A stretch of DNA of 64,000 nt from Medicago truncatula (taxonomy: Eukaryota > Streptophyta > Magnoliopsida > Fabales > Fabaceae): NCBI RefSeq assembly GCF_003473485.1, contig NC_053043.1:33890576-33954575 (forward strand), read 5' to 3'. How positions within the stretch are numbered: the first letter of the stretch is position 1; each line of letters begins with the position of its first letter. The notes beneath the pieces were generated by a model. That model searched no databases. It was not told the DNA's origin and saw nothing but the letters and a program-made list of their open reading frames with translations. The translations under genes were made by a program, and so were the position numbers. Positions 36,301 to 48,217 of the stretch are shown here, one piece after another.

Positions 36301-37435
36301 GATGTTCACTTGGATGCTGCAACCGTCTTCTCAAAAGAGGTTTGATTATGTTTGTTAAAGTGGATATTGCTTTGATATTTTTGGTTATCATCAGCTAAAT
36401 TATTTGATTTTTAATACTTATTGTATAGATCTTTGATCGTGGAATCTATCCGGCTATTGACCCTTTGAAATCAACATCTAGTTTACTATCTCCACACTGT
36501 CTGCATGAAGATCACTTTGAAGTTGCTGATGGTGTAATACGAAATCTCCAACACTACAAGAATCTTCAAGATATCATTGCTATTTTAGGAGTGGATGAGC
36601 TTAGTGAAGATGATCAACTGATTATTACTCGTGCTCGTAAAATTGAGCTATTTTTAGGTCAGCCTTTGTCTGTGGTAGCCTATCCTAGATCTCAGGAAAC
36701 ATATGTTCATTTGGATGATACCCTTAAGGGTTTCCAGGTATTTTTTTCTTTTTTCTCCATTAGTCTCATTTTATCCAACCAGACAAAGATTCGGTTGTTG
36801 GTTATTGTAACTGTAATCTCATCCTGTTGCTATTAGTGCTTTGGTAACCTAGAGTTTTGTTGAGTATTGTTATCATGTGGCCAAAGTTAATTGAAAATAG
36901 TTAAATTTAAAAAATAACATGACATTAAATGATTGTATATTATTGAGTAACATACCCAACAAAACTCCTTGCCTTTTTATTTTTTCAGAAGCTATGCATG
37001 TTTTTCGTTTTTGTTTTTGTCTGTTGCATGTCATTGTACTAGAAACTAAGTTTGGAAATTTCATTTAAATTTCCAATAATCTACATTTGAATATTTTTAT
37101 ATCTTAAAAATTTTCAATTGCTTTATTTATTTATTTATTATTATTTAAAAACGTGTATTATGGTGAGTTCAATATAGTACAAACTATCCAATCTGGTACT
37201 ATTCCATATATACGTTATTAAAAGAATATGTTTAGTGATTATCTTTGAATTTACTCATAATGTTATTTGCTAGGATGGCTGCAAACCAACCGCTCTCTTA
37301 TTGTGTAACTTGCAGGGTTTGTTGGATGGCGAATACGATTACATTCCTGATGCCTATTTTCACATGACTTGTGGCATTAAAGATGTCATTGCAGCGTATG
37401 AAAACCATCTCTTGGCTGGAATGCAATGCAACTAA
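33317..37435 (+). CDS. Mitochondrial ATP synthase subunit beta-like protein, diverged, 9 exons
   Basis: Exons: 33317-33766, 35084-35159, 35255-35343, 35471-35588, 35681-35784, 35888-36043, 36142-36339, 36429-36737, 37316-37435; 1620 nt, 539 residues plus stop. All phases agree. Intron 5 has a GC donor (CAG/GCAAGT), the others GT. The leader ([15 protein letters not shown]...) is mitochondrial-type. The body follows F1 beta throughout: [46 protein letters not shown] (the alpha/beta signature), DELSEDD (453-459). Catalytic changes: the Walker A GGAGVGKT is GCAGVGKS (223-230), and GERTREG is IKEQSQEG (253-260), keeping the Glu (E255) but replacing the next Arg with Gln256. VDNxFR is kept (D324, N325, R328). 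A DPAPATTF-type loop is missing after residue 380. Normal length is about 555. It may be a specialised or inactive paralogue. A LINE fragment sits in intron 1. Confidence 0.85.
33790..33845 (+). repeat. (TTG)n(CTG)n microsatellite in intron 1
   Basis: ATTGTTGTTGTTGCTGCTGC and on through CTGCTTTTGTTGTTGTTGTT. It lies 23 bases past the exon 1 donor, so the run of Val and Ala codons that continues the open frame here is intronic. Confidence 0.85.
33880..34640 (+). mobile_element. Decayed LINE 3' fragment in intron 1 of the ATP synthase beta-like gene
   Basis: Plus-strand remnants include a [17 protein letters not shown] stretch near 33960 and a GVL-Y(F/S)-type C-terminal region. The segment ends in TTGCCTTCAAAAAAATAATA and ATAATAATT, a plant LINE-style tail. 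Frames are broken and the exact 5' end is unknown. Confidence 0.5.
34770..34920 (-). mobile_element. SINE-like (tRNA-derived) sequence
   Basis: The minus strand contains AGCAGCTCGGTTGGTGAGCT, similar to a tRNA A box, and about 35 bases later GTCTTGGGTTTGATCCC, similar to a B box. It is too degenerate to be a tRNA gene. Intronic. Confidence 0.45.
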
Positions 37436-37999
37436 TTCTTCTCTATCATGCTATGTGCTTTTGTGGATATCATTAGCATGGGTAGTTTCTTCAACAAAAA
37501 ATTCAAAGTGATCTATCTGTTCTCCTCGAATTGTTGATTTTGATAGTTAATTGACCGCCAACGCTTGTACACATAACCAAATCAAACACGATCTATCTGT
37601 TCTTCTACCTTGTCAACAACCAAATTCTACATTTTCCCAATCTCACTATGTTGTGGTTAATGAAGAAGAACTCAAAGTTAATGGCGCAAAGAGTATTTTT
37701 ATTTTGCTATACTGTAGAGAAAAATTGTGTACCCATACTCGAACGGGTGTTCAAAATCGAAACCAATCCAAACCAAAACCGCAAAAAACCACATTTGGCT
37801 TGGATATATTCGGATAACTTTTTTATTCAACCGCATGGTTTGGTTTGGTTTGGGTTGCAGTTTTTATTTTATCAACCAAACCAAACTAAACTGCAACATA
37901 AGAAAACATTAATTAAATCTATGTCACATAAATTAATTAATACTCATAGAAATATAATGGAAATAATTATACAATGACATACTTTTCTCTTATTAAGTT
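37436..37999. other. Intergenic spacer to copy B; ACCAAACC-rich repeat
   Basis: From about 37735, GGGTGTTCAAAATCGAAACC followed by AATCCAAACCAAAACC, and later TGGTTTGGTTTGGTTTGGG and CAACCAAACCAAACT, form inverted tracts that continue into copy B (to about 38245). This is typical of a plant hAT-type MITE family. Precise ends were not resolved. Confidence 0.4.
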
Positions 38000-38378
38000 T
38001 CTTCTTTGCTTTTTATTTCAAAAACTTAAAATTTTAGAGAACGATGAAATCTCAATCTTTTACATTACTTACCTAATAGAAATACTTTGTCCACATTTTT
38101 AATTTGGTGTATGTTTTTTGATGAAAATAAAATTGTAACGTTGGATGAAATTAAAAACATTGTTAAAAATATGTGGAAAACAAACAGCATCAACCGATCC
38201 AACTCAAATTTCATTGGTTTGGTTTGGTTCGAATTTTATTTTAAAACTAAACTTATTATTCTATGAGCTCTTTTCTCCTGCCAACTATTTTATGAGATTA
38301 GATTCAACTATGCTAAACTCTTATCGGTGGGGTTCAAACAAAAATAGTGGAAGAGGAATCAGTTAAGCTAGGAGAAAT

Positions 38379-38799
38379 AAGTTATGAGGAAGGAATATGG
38401 AAGGTATGGGTTCATCGCCAAAGTTTTAATTTAGCCATACTGGAGACGCAAGGTTGGAATATAGTTACCAACCATGACATTACTGTTGCAAGAGTCTTCG
38501 AAGCTAGATATTACCTTAAAGGGGATTTTTTTGGGAGCCTAGTCAAGTCATAACCCAAGTTTCATATGGGGCGTAGTATCCACGCTACACATGTAGTGAT
38601 TAGATGAGGATGGGATTGTGTGTGCGAGATGGGTACGAGATTAAGGTGTTGGTTAATTCTTGGTTGAGAGAGCAGGAGAATTGTTGTGCTACAAGCCCAA
38701 TAATTTCGGATTTGAACGAGAGTTTTTATCGAGGAGCAGTTTATTGAGAGGATGCCTCGAGTATTCTTTATATTCCTTAACTATTTATTATTTCTCTCT
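38379..38799 (+). mobile_element. Decayed LINE ORF2 fragment (copy B)
   Basis: Same element as at 380-800, with the same coding remnants; inherited through the segmental duplication. Confidence 0.6.
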
Positions 38800-39044
38800 C
38801 TAAAGCAACAGTCAAGCCTTATCTCCATAAATTAGGCCTCCTTATTAATTAGATGGGAGATAACTAAAGTTACATAGGAAACCAAAAGTAAAAATCTTTT
38901 TGGGCAATTATTACAGGACAGTGTAATTTAACGTTTGAGTAATCCAGAGATACTTTTCATCAATACCAATCGTCCTTTGCCTCCATAAACCTTGACAAAT
39001 GGTAAATACGCATCGCCTTTACCCTGATAAGCACATCAAATTTG

Positions 39045-42000
39045 TCACAGATGAGAAAGGTAAAATGAATAAACTACAGCCTTCCCGGTCCCCAAACCAA
39101 CTCGTAAAGTAGGATCCGGTCCTTGGAAGGCATTCAGTAAAAGCAATACACAAGAAGAAAATACAAAAAAGGAGAAACTACTTACTTGCACGTCAGAATC
39201 TCTTGAGACCGACTCAGAAACATCAATGGAAGTCATTGTATAACTTACTAACCCATCAGTAAAGCCTGATTAAATAATTAATACAAAAAAAAAGATTGTC
39301 ATATAAACATTTGTTTCACATAGGAGCAGTTTCTCTAAACACATTACGACGGCTATGGCAAGAATAAGAACCTGGTGCATTAAAGACAGCAACTATTTCC
39401 CCAGCATTAGCCTCTTCAATTACCTTCCAATTTCATAGAAGTATCCCAGTTAGAATTTTAAAAGAGATATGGCAGAACAATTCTAAAAAAGTTCTCCAAA
39501 GACATTCGATTGAATAGGAAGATCAAATAATCATGGTGAAAATCTTAAAACTAACCTTAAACACATCATTACACTTCCGAAACAAATGAGGAACCTGCAT
39601 TTGCATAAAACAAAGGCTTCAGCCACGAAATCACTAATCTCAAAGTGCAATAAATGAAAGCAGAGACATGAAAATGATCTTATGAGCTAAAACTAGTACT
39701 TGTCTTTGTCATAGCAATATTTTTAGAAAATAGTACTCCCTCCATTTCAAATTGAATGTTGTTTAAGATTTTACACACATAAAGAAATGCATTAATTAAA
39801 AGAAAGAAAGATGTTATTTTACCAAATTATTTTAATCAACTATTGGTTTGTTTTTCATTAAAGAAAAAATAATACTCCCTCCGGTCACTTTTATAAGCAA
39901 AAATTGACTTTTTAGGTTCATTCAATAAATTATGTATGTGGTCTATATATGGTCTAGATACATCATTTATTAAATGAATCTAAAATGATTTTTTGTTTAT
40001 AATAGTGACCGGAGGGAGTACTTTGGAAGTAGTGTGTATAGTATTAATTGAAGGGTACAATTGAAAAGAAAAAGTTATTATTGCATTGGAAACTAAAAGT
40101 GACATTCATTTCGAAACATATTTTTTTTGTTGCTAAAACGACACTCATTTTGAAACGGAGGGAGTATAAATTGATGTGACAAGACTAGAATATGCAAGAG
40201 GATAATAACATTAGAAGTATGGTTAAATGGATACTATTCTGTAGGATAAGTTTCTTGAAAAAATGATGTGACAAGACTTGAATCCATGCACTTAGTGTTA
40301 AGACTTGAATCCATGGACTAGTAAGAAATAGATAATCTGAGGTCTGAGGGTAAATTAACATAAAAAGATCGCATAATTTTGTATATCTTTGTAACTTATT
40401 CTTCCCATGACAGAAATTAATTTCAACAGAGTTTGAAAAACATATCATAAATGCAATCTTGAATTGAGTCATATATTCATAAAAAATGAACAAATTGTGC
40501 AAAATATAAAAGCAGAATCACAACGCAAAACACCATGTGCACAAGACCAACGCAATTAAACGAGAACAGTGAGGAGCCTTAGACTTACCTCAAACGTCTT
40601 GTCAGTGTTAACGTTTGTAATAAAATCCCCCTTCCGAATGACGCCCTCGTAGATTCTTCACCCAATAAAAAAAAAGATCAACATATACATAAGACAACAA
40701 TTTGAAGTAAGATTTAACCATATTTAAAGGCCAGGGTACCTTAGATATGTTACTTGACCATACTCCCTCTTCATTGTGATAGACAATGCCACAAGGGTAT
40801 GCTGTTAAAATAGCCCAATAATATTCTTTTTAGTAGATTAAAAGATAGCATAACAACCATGTTTATCAAGATTATGCGGAACACTGCAGTATTTGCTATA
40901 TTGTGGTGCATAAGAATAAAGAGTGTAGAAGTGTGCATTCTTTTATACATAGAACCCTAAGTTTGTCTCGGAGATTACAAAACTGAACATTGGGAATGGC
41001 TTTGTGAGAACGTCAGCAAGAACATGTATCACAACTAGAGAATTGACACAACTTTTCTCAAACAAAGAACAAATCAAGTTCCATATGTTTGGTTCTTGAA
41101 TGCGGAATCAGGTTATGACTCAAAGCAACAGTATTTTGTTTGTCGCAGTAAATGATTAATGTGGAGATGGGAACTTGCAACTCATTAAATAAAGATAAGA
41201 TAGGGATGAACCACCAACATTGACAAAGACTTAAGATTGACCCAGAAGTAGGTCACACTTTATCTTACATCAGAGGTCCAATCAACATCACAATAGGCTT
41301 GCAAACTTGTGGAAGACAAAGGAGAAGCATTACCCACAACTAAACCATGATCCAGAACCCTTTATTTGAGATATCTATCAAATGATTCTTCAGGGGTTGA
41401 ACCACAAACGGGCACACTTTATAAAAAGCATATCCAACTTCTAGTCTAGTTGTGGTCACGTGCTGCAGTGCACCAACTATGGACCTGTTGGTGGCAAGAT
41501 CTTCCATGTAGTCTAAACCAAACTGAGACAGCTTAGGTTTTTCTTAGAAAGGAGGTAGAGATACCCTTGGTAGAGACCATATCTTCTTTTGGAAGGAACC
41601 TCTGACATACATGGCCGGAGAAATAAAGAGATGTGATTAACCTCTATACCAAGAAAGTATCATTCGTCATGACCAAGCTATTTTAGAGCAAAGACAACAT
41701 TATCATGACATACTTATATTGATGCATTTAATTTGGATTTTGTTTTTTTGGGACGAACAATAAGCTTATAATGTTATTGCAAATGTATTAATAAGTCATA
41801 TATTGATATTTCCCGATTCTAATGAATCAAATCTAACTATTCAAGATTCAAGAAACTGATGTCAAGAAGGAAAAAAAAAACAAGAAACTGGCTGCCAAAT
41901 TAAAACCTCAAATTGCAATTTCTGATAATTAAGATAACAAAGGATGAAGTTTCTTTAAATCTGGTACCTTTTCCCCGTGCTTAGATTGGTCAAGAGTATA

Positions 42001-45000
42001 ATTACTAGCTTCAATTGGACACGGCAAATAATTAATTACACCATCCAAAAGTAGTTGTAGCCCCTGCACCAGCAACATCAAAAAAATGAAAAATAAAGAA
42101 CTGATAAAACATTATAGTACAAGCTGGCTTGTATGCATTATTCAAGTCAAAATCAATTTTATCAAATAGTCTTATAAAATCTAAATCCAATGAGAATGCA
42201 TTGAATATAGAATGTTCGTTTAATTATATTGATAATCAATTAGTGTCCGGAAATGCCTAAGTGTGTATGCATGTGAGAGAATATTATGGGGGGTTTGAAA
42301 CTTGAAAGCAAGGATCATATCCTAGAGGAATGGAAAAGCTTAAAAAATAGCTAGTTTTTAAAAACAGCAGGACTCTTAAGTAGATTTTATCTGACAGAGA
42401 TTGCTCTTTTATCATTTATGGTTTAACAAACAACAGGAGTATGTATGGCTAGATTTATGACACAGATTTCCCTTTAATCATTTATTGCATAAGTCTATAA
42501 AGCTCCTTGTAGGCTTGTACTATGTTCTGGGTAAGATTTGACCAGAGTGACCTACAGTTATGATTGGTCATGAACCACTAGTGGCCATCATCGCACTAAG
42601 AATGATATAAGTGAATTCAATTTCCAAAGTGAACTCTCTGGAAGACCCAAACTAAATTACATCATAATATAGATCATGATTAAAGAAAAAGGATTTTTTT
42701 TTTTTTTGAAGCCAAACTAACCCACCAAAATTGCCACCGGGGAGAATCTAAACTGAGACCTTGAGGGGAGCACAATCCAAGGTCTTGAGCCAACAAGAAG
42801 AAAGAAAAGGTAGACAGTGCACATATGAATTTAAAGTTAAAGAAAAAGAGAACATAAAACACAAAATGCAAATATGAATTCAAGGTAATTCAACTATTAC
42901 CTTATTATATTGGAAAGAATTACCCATGAATGCTGGTATAAACTTGTGTGCTATGGTGGCCCTACGAACTGCGTTCTACACACAAAATAATAGCAATAAA
43001 AAACTATTTAAAAAAAAATTGGGGGTGGGAGAGAGAAGCAACTATGTAACAGGATTTAAGTAGTATTGAACTAGAAGTATTAATGAATTAAATTATTTTA
43101 AATATTAGTTTTATTTTATGTCGGTTTACTATTTTACCCCTAATGGTTGTACTTAAGCTTGCCTTTGTGGCTCATATGAAATCAATCAAACATTTCAACA
43201 AAATTATCTTCTCTCTAAAACCCAAAAACTCTTACTCTCAAATGTTCATAACAATTTATCCTTTGTATCGGATCAGTGGCGGAGCCAGAAATTTTGAATA
43301 GTGGGGGCAATGCATACAAAAATTTATAGCAGGGTCATCTTAAATAATTTGGAAACTTTATTCTAACTTATAGCAGGGTCATCTTAAACAACTTAGACGC
43401 TGATTTACAATACTAATTTAGAGGTTGATACCTATTTGGAGTAGTCATTTTAGTCTCTAAATGTGTGATGTGTTTTCACTAAAATATTTTATATTAGTCA
43501 AAACTACGAACACATCTTCAACTGGTTGTTTTGTTACTCATTGTATAGACCAAATTGATTAGTGAAATATATATTTAAAGATCAAATTAACTAACTAAAG
43601 ACGCATTTAAAAATCAAAATGACTAATAAAAAATAAAGTTTGTTTTTGTAATTTTAATAGAAAGTTTGATAACCCATTTTGATTCGAAACCTTTAAGTTT
43701 TTCCATAATATATAATTACATTATTATCATATATTAATTATTAAGGAAAATGAAACTAACATAAAAGATGTTGAGAGATGCAGAGCCAAACGTTTTTGTT
43801 TAATAGGTTCCATAACATTTGTATGGAAACTTTGTTTTTGAGTAAATATAATAAATAAATAAGTAAATTGTATTAGTGTATATATGTAATGTAATATAGC
43901 ATGAAACCATGATGATATAGAAATTTTAGTGGGGGCACAAGCCCACATAGTGCTGTACGTGGCTCCGCCACTGCATCGGATTCTGTTCTAGGTTATTAGA
44001 ATCCCTACACTTGAGATTAACATGTAAAACTCCTATAAAAAATAATTGTTAACAACACACCTCAAGATCAGTTGCTGATATGGGCTTATCGCTGCAAAAA
44101 GCTTCAGCAAGTTTTTCGTCCACCTTTGACACAGTTTCTATGAGTTCACGCCTCTTTTCTGAGACCAAGGCTTTCATATCTGCAGGAACTTCTTCAAAAA
44201 CTTCATCAACGGCAACCTCCTTTTCTCTGCAATAAGCAACACTTGAGAAGCTTGAAGAATAAACACATGTATAACCAATGTAGAAGTTTCAGAAACAAAC
44301 CGATTTAACCCATGAAAATAATAGGCCTTTAATTGCACCAGATCAACAAGTCCCTTAAAATCCTTTTTTAAACCTATTGGAACTTGGACTGCAGCAGTGT
44401 GATGTTTAAGCTTTGATCTTGCCTGAAAAATAATGCAAAATGGTCGAAAAATAAAAACAACAACTTGAACTTGAATTATATAGCAACACTGAGTAAGAAA
44501 TATAGAAAGAGAAATGCTAGCAACACTCTCTTTTGAGTACTCTCTCTAGCACTCACTCTTTTATTGGGTGAAATTAGTGTAGGACCTACACTTTGGAAGA
44601 GTGTTGCTAGCATTCCTCAATATAGAAAATCTCCAATAATATTAAGTTTACCTGATCTAAAACTTCCCAGGGATTTGCTCCATTGTGGTCAAGTTTGTTA
44701 ATATATATAAGTCTTGGAAGTTTATATCTTCTCATTGTCTTATCAAGAATAATAGATTTGGTTTGCACCCCACCAACACTACAAAGAACAAGAATGCCAC
44801 AGTCAAAAGCATGCAAAGCCTTCTCAACCTCAGGAGTGAAATAAGTAGCAGGATGAAGTGTGTGAATTATGTTAATCTGCAATGACAAATTTTAAAGAAA
44901 GTCAAAGTCAAAGTCAATGTAAGAAGAAATAATTACAAATAGATATGGTTGGACAGAGGGTTGGCATGATTCGGTTCAGGATGAAAACTGAACCGAACTG

Positions 45001-45841
45001 ATTGCATTTGGAACTGAACTGCAGTTGAGAAAGGAAAAGGAAAAGGAAAAGGGAAAAGAAAAAGAAAGAAAAAAAAAAAAAAAAAACTGTGTACAGTTTG
45101 AAATAGTTTTTGAAATATACAAGTTCACTTCTCACAATAGTTATCCTTTTATATGTTTTAATTTTAGTTTTCAAAATTAAAAAATTCAAAACAGTTTCCA
45201 AAATTGTAATTTTAAAAAAATAGTTTAACAAAAAAGTTTTTAATTTTCAAGTTTTTAAAAACTAAAAAAGAGTTTTTGAAAAGTGTTTCAAATAGGCTCT
45301 AAATCCCATATTAGTTACCGAACTGTTTTGAATGGGAACCGTAACAGTTCAGTTTCAGAACTGTTATTCAGTTCAGCAGTTCAGTTGGGTAGTTTTTTTC
45401 CCAACCCTACATATGGACACATAATATAAGACATGGGAATCTTGTAAAAATGACAATAAGACTAAATCAGTATATAATTACCATATTGTTTTTCCAGCGG
45501 AGAGAATTGATATCTGACCGCGTCTCATTTATATACCGCCAAGTCTGTTCCAAAAAATTCAGATGCTCAATCTCGTCAATCTCCTCCGTACTCTTGCTGG
45601 TCTTTTCGCTCTTACCGAAAACCCTAGGTTGACTAGTTTTTTCTATCTGAATCTTGCGGCTATCTTTCGGCCTCCCTTTGGACCTACCTTCCACTAATCT
45701 ATTGCCACTGAACAACGAGATCCAGATATTACGCTGCGGCTCTGCTGACTCCGAAAAGTGACGGAGGTAGACAGTGGAGGAAGATGGAGGGGTTGTGGAG
45801 GTAAGGAGTCGCGCCAAGGAGGACCTCGAGAAACGAGCCAT
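39045..45841 (-). CDS. EF-G-like protein, GTPase motifs lost, open spliced frame (copy B)
   Basis: Proposed exons: 45841-45482, 44876-44652, 44422-44301, 44226-44061, 42975-42901, 42063-41968, 40801-40740, 40655-40589, 39594-39556, 39423-39372, then 39265 read through to the stop at 39045. Phases agree at every junction and all introns are GT-AG, giving about 494 residues. It starts MARFSRSSLARLL with an RHFS motif, a mitochondrial-type presequence. Residues 121-195 follow the EF-G G domain (ILVLCSVGGVQTKSI; NKLD at 180-183). Later exons match domain I/II (HHTAAVQVPIGL, LVQLKAYYFHG, KRRELIETVSKVD). The family P-loop AHIDSGKTT is absent: the region reads RNIWISLFSGNRLVEG. DTPGH has become HTLHP. 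Domains III-V are missing; real EF-G is about 750 residues. The last junction is uncertain: a GT at 39185 could splice, but readthrough keeps NAFQGPDPTLRVGL in frame. It cannot be a working translocase; expression is unknown. Confidence 0.7.
39734..40166. mobile_element. Nested Stowaway-like MITE (copy B)
   Basis: Copy of the 1735-2167 pair; the inner element is 39873-40020. Confidence 0.85.
40907..41627 (-). mobile_element. Ty1/copia pol 3' fragment (copy B)
   Basis: Same remnant as 2940-3660, carried by the segmental duplication. Confidence 0.7.
42694..42798 (-). mobile_element. SINE-like retroposon with poly(A) (copy B)
   Basis: Copy of the element at 4725-4832, with a shorter T-run. Confidence 0.45.
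43274..43973. mobile_element. Non-autonomous hAT-like element, 700 bp (copy B)
   Basis: Same length and termini as 5308-6007, with the same flanking 8-mers. Confidence 0.8.
44509..44618. mobile_element. 110-bp Mutator-like MITE (copy B)
   Basis: Copy of 6542-6651 at the same intronic site. Confidence 0.75.
44937..45413. mobile_element. GAACCGAACTG-rich MITE-like element (copy B)
   Basis: Copy of 6970-7445; the internal A-run differs by one or two bases. Confidence 0.45.
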
Positions 45842-46080
45842 CGTGATGGTGGTTGGTGTTCGTAGAAGAAGATATTTTGTTTGTACCGTTTCTGTGGAAT
45901 CGGGATACAAGTACAACCCTAGTGAGCTGCAGATATAGCGTTAAAGCAAAGTTAATTTAGGGTTAAATATTTTTTCTTTTTCTTTTTCTTTTAGCTTATT
46001 TGATCCAATGGTCCCTCAAATAATTTCAAGTTTTTATTTTGGTCTCACAATCAATTAAAATATTTAACTTTTTTATATAA

Positions 46081-46231
46081 TACTTCCTCCGGTCCTTATT
46101 ATAAGAAACAATTAACTTTTTTGGTTCATTGTATAAGTGATATATCTAGTCTATATTTACAATAAGATACATTAATTATTCTATGAACCTAAAAAGTCAA
46201 CTTTTTCTTATAATAAGGACCGGAGGGAGTA
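46081..46231. mobile_element. Stowaway-like MITE (copy B)
   Basis: Same element as 8113-8263. Confidence 0.85.
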
Positions 46232-46459
46232 ATTTCTTATGTTAGAATCATTAAAGAGTGTCTCGTAACACTCAATAACAAGACCTTTTTTTTTCAAATA
46301 TTATGAATCTATGTTATATTTATCTCAAAACTTCTTTTAAAAACAAAAATCAAAACCCGCAAAAGTCATATTTTTATAGTTTTTTTTTTTTATTGATAGA
46401 AGATAATGAAGATTCAAATAAATAAGATGATGATTTAAAGGAAGAAGATGAAGAATATG

Positions 46460-47388
46460 GACATGTTCATCTTATTTATGGATTTTTTTATTTATTTTTA
46501 ACAAAATATATTTAAAATATGAGAAAATTATATACATGCGCTTTTATGAGAGATAATAAAGAACTTAAACAAGAAAAAAAAAATAATGACCTATTACAAA
46601 TAAAATAAGATAAAAGACCTCTAATTTAATTTTGCCCGACGTTAAACAATAAATAAATCCCTATTATTATGACTCATCAAATAAATCCCTATAAATAATT
46701 TTGACCTATTTTTTTGACAACTTTATCTCTATTGGTGTGACTTTTGTGCTAATATCTAATTTTCTTTGTTTATCTTTGGGTGTCAAATTAGTTTTCTTGA
46801 TAATTGTTTGGTTAAAAAATTGTTGGGTCACGAGTAGAGCTCGGCTGACTGTCCACATCGAGGCTAGAACAATCCCACAAGCAAAGAGAGACGCCACACT
46901 CTTACCCAAAACCTTAAGACGATGAGTTTATGGGTCCTCTTACTTATAAGGTGTTCAACCTTTACTATTTTATCCGATGTGGGACATATAACTCACACTT
47001 GCAAACCAACAATAATCATCAATTTCAGCTGGTGTCAATATCCTGCAATATAATTAACAAACTAATAAGTTACCAAATCGGGTATTCAAAACAAAAACTT
47101 GAGCTTACCGACCGTTTTATGCCCCAATGCCACCCCACCAGCAAAAAATAAGAAAAAGAAACTTGCTACTCACAAAATGCATTGGGAAGTTATCCATTTG
47201 CATTGGTAAAACAAAAAACTTAGATTAGAGTCTTAATATTTTTGGGATCAAATTTGTCGAACAATGTAAATATCTTTACTGATTTTAATTAGCCTCCATT
47301 AAAAATATAGGTTGCATTGAAAGTATTTTTAGTGACCCTAATTGGGAAATGTTAACTAGTGCCATTGGTTAAGGATCAAATAGAGTGG
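46460..47388. other. Intergenic within the copy-B-only block
   Basis: It contains AAATAAATCCCTAT twice (about 46650 and 46680) and a moderately GC-rich stretch, GGGTCACGAGTAGAGCTCGG to CCGATGTGGGACATATAACT (46825-46992), that looks like part of an LTR or other repeat. No partner was found. Confidence 0.4.
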
Positions 47389-47725
47389 TACTCCCTCCGT
47401 CCCTTAATAAGTGACTTAGTTGACCCAATTACGCATACCAATGCGTAATTTTGAGTTTAAATATCTTGAATAATACTCCCTCCGGTCCTATTTATAAGAG
47501 AATTTTGAGTCAACAAAAGTTGATGTATCTAGTTAAAAATTCAGTCCAAATACATTCACTTTTGTTGACCTAAATTTCTCTTATAAATAAGACCGGAGGT
47601 AGTATATTGGAAAAAATTATGAAAATTTGAAATTTTGAAAATACGCATCGAGACGAATCTAATGACATCTTATATGATGTTATTTATCTTTGTATATTAG
47701 TTGAAAAATCGGGACGGAGGGAGTA
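47389..47725. mobile_element. Nested pair of Stowaway-like MITEs
   Basis: The outer element TA-CTCCCTCCGTCCCTTAAT to CGGGACGGAGGGAG-TA is interrupted by an inner complete element at 47474-47604 (TA-CTCCCTCCGGTCCTATTT to AAATAAGACCGGAGGTAG-TA). Confidence 0.85.
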
Positions 47726-48217
47726 TTTTGTATCGAAAGTTGTGTTGTCATTACATTAAAAGCTTAAAAAATGTTATTTTTAACTTAAAATTTTCACTTT
47801 TAACCGGTGCATTGGTTAACATGACCCTAATTTAAAGGAAAAAAATAATATACACATGTCATTGATTTCAAAACATGATGACAAGATACAAGATGGAGGG
47901 GTATTTGACAACGATGGAGGATATCACACGTAGACGAGAATGGAGCATGCAACATGGTTACAAACTTAAAGTGGAGGGTGTTTAGTGCGAGTGGAGGGAG
48001 GAGTACTTGGTGACAACATAATAGAGACTGTCAGGCAACGGGGTCCAAGAATTTATAACTTCACAGCAATTATTGAAAGTGAAAACCACAAAATTGGACA
48101 TGGTGTTGGTTTTTAAACATTTCAAAACTAAACTAATAACAAAAACAAACAACACCGAGAGGACTTGATCTAAGCTTTTTGACCATGGTGCAAATGTATA
48201 ACAAACACACCATAATA

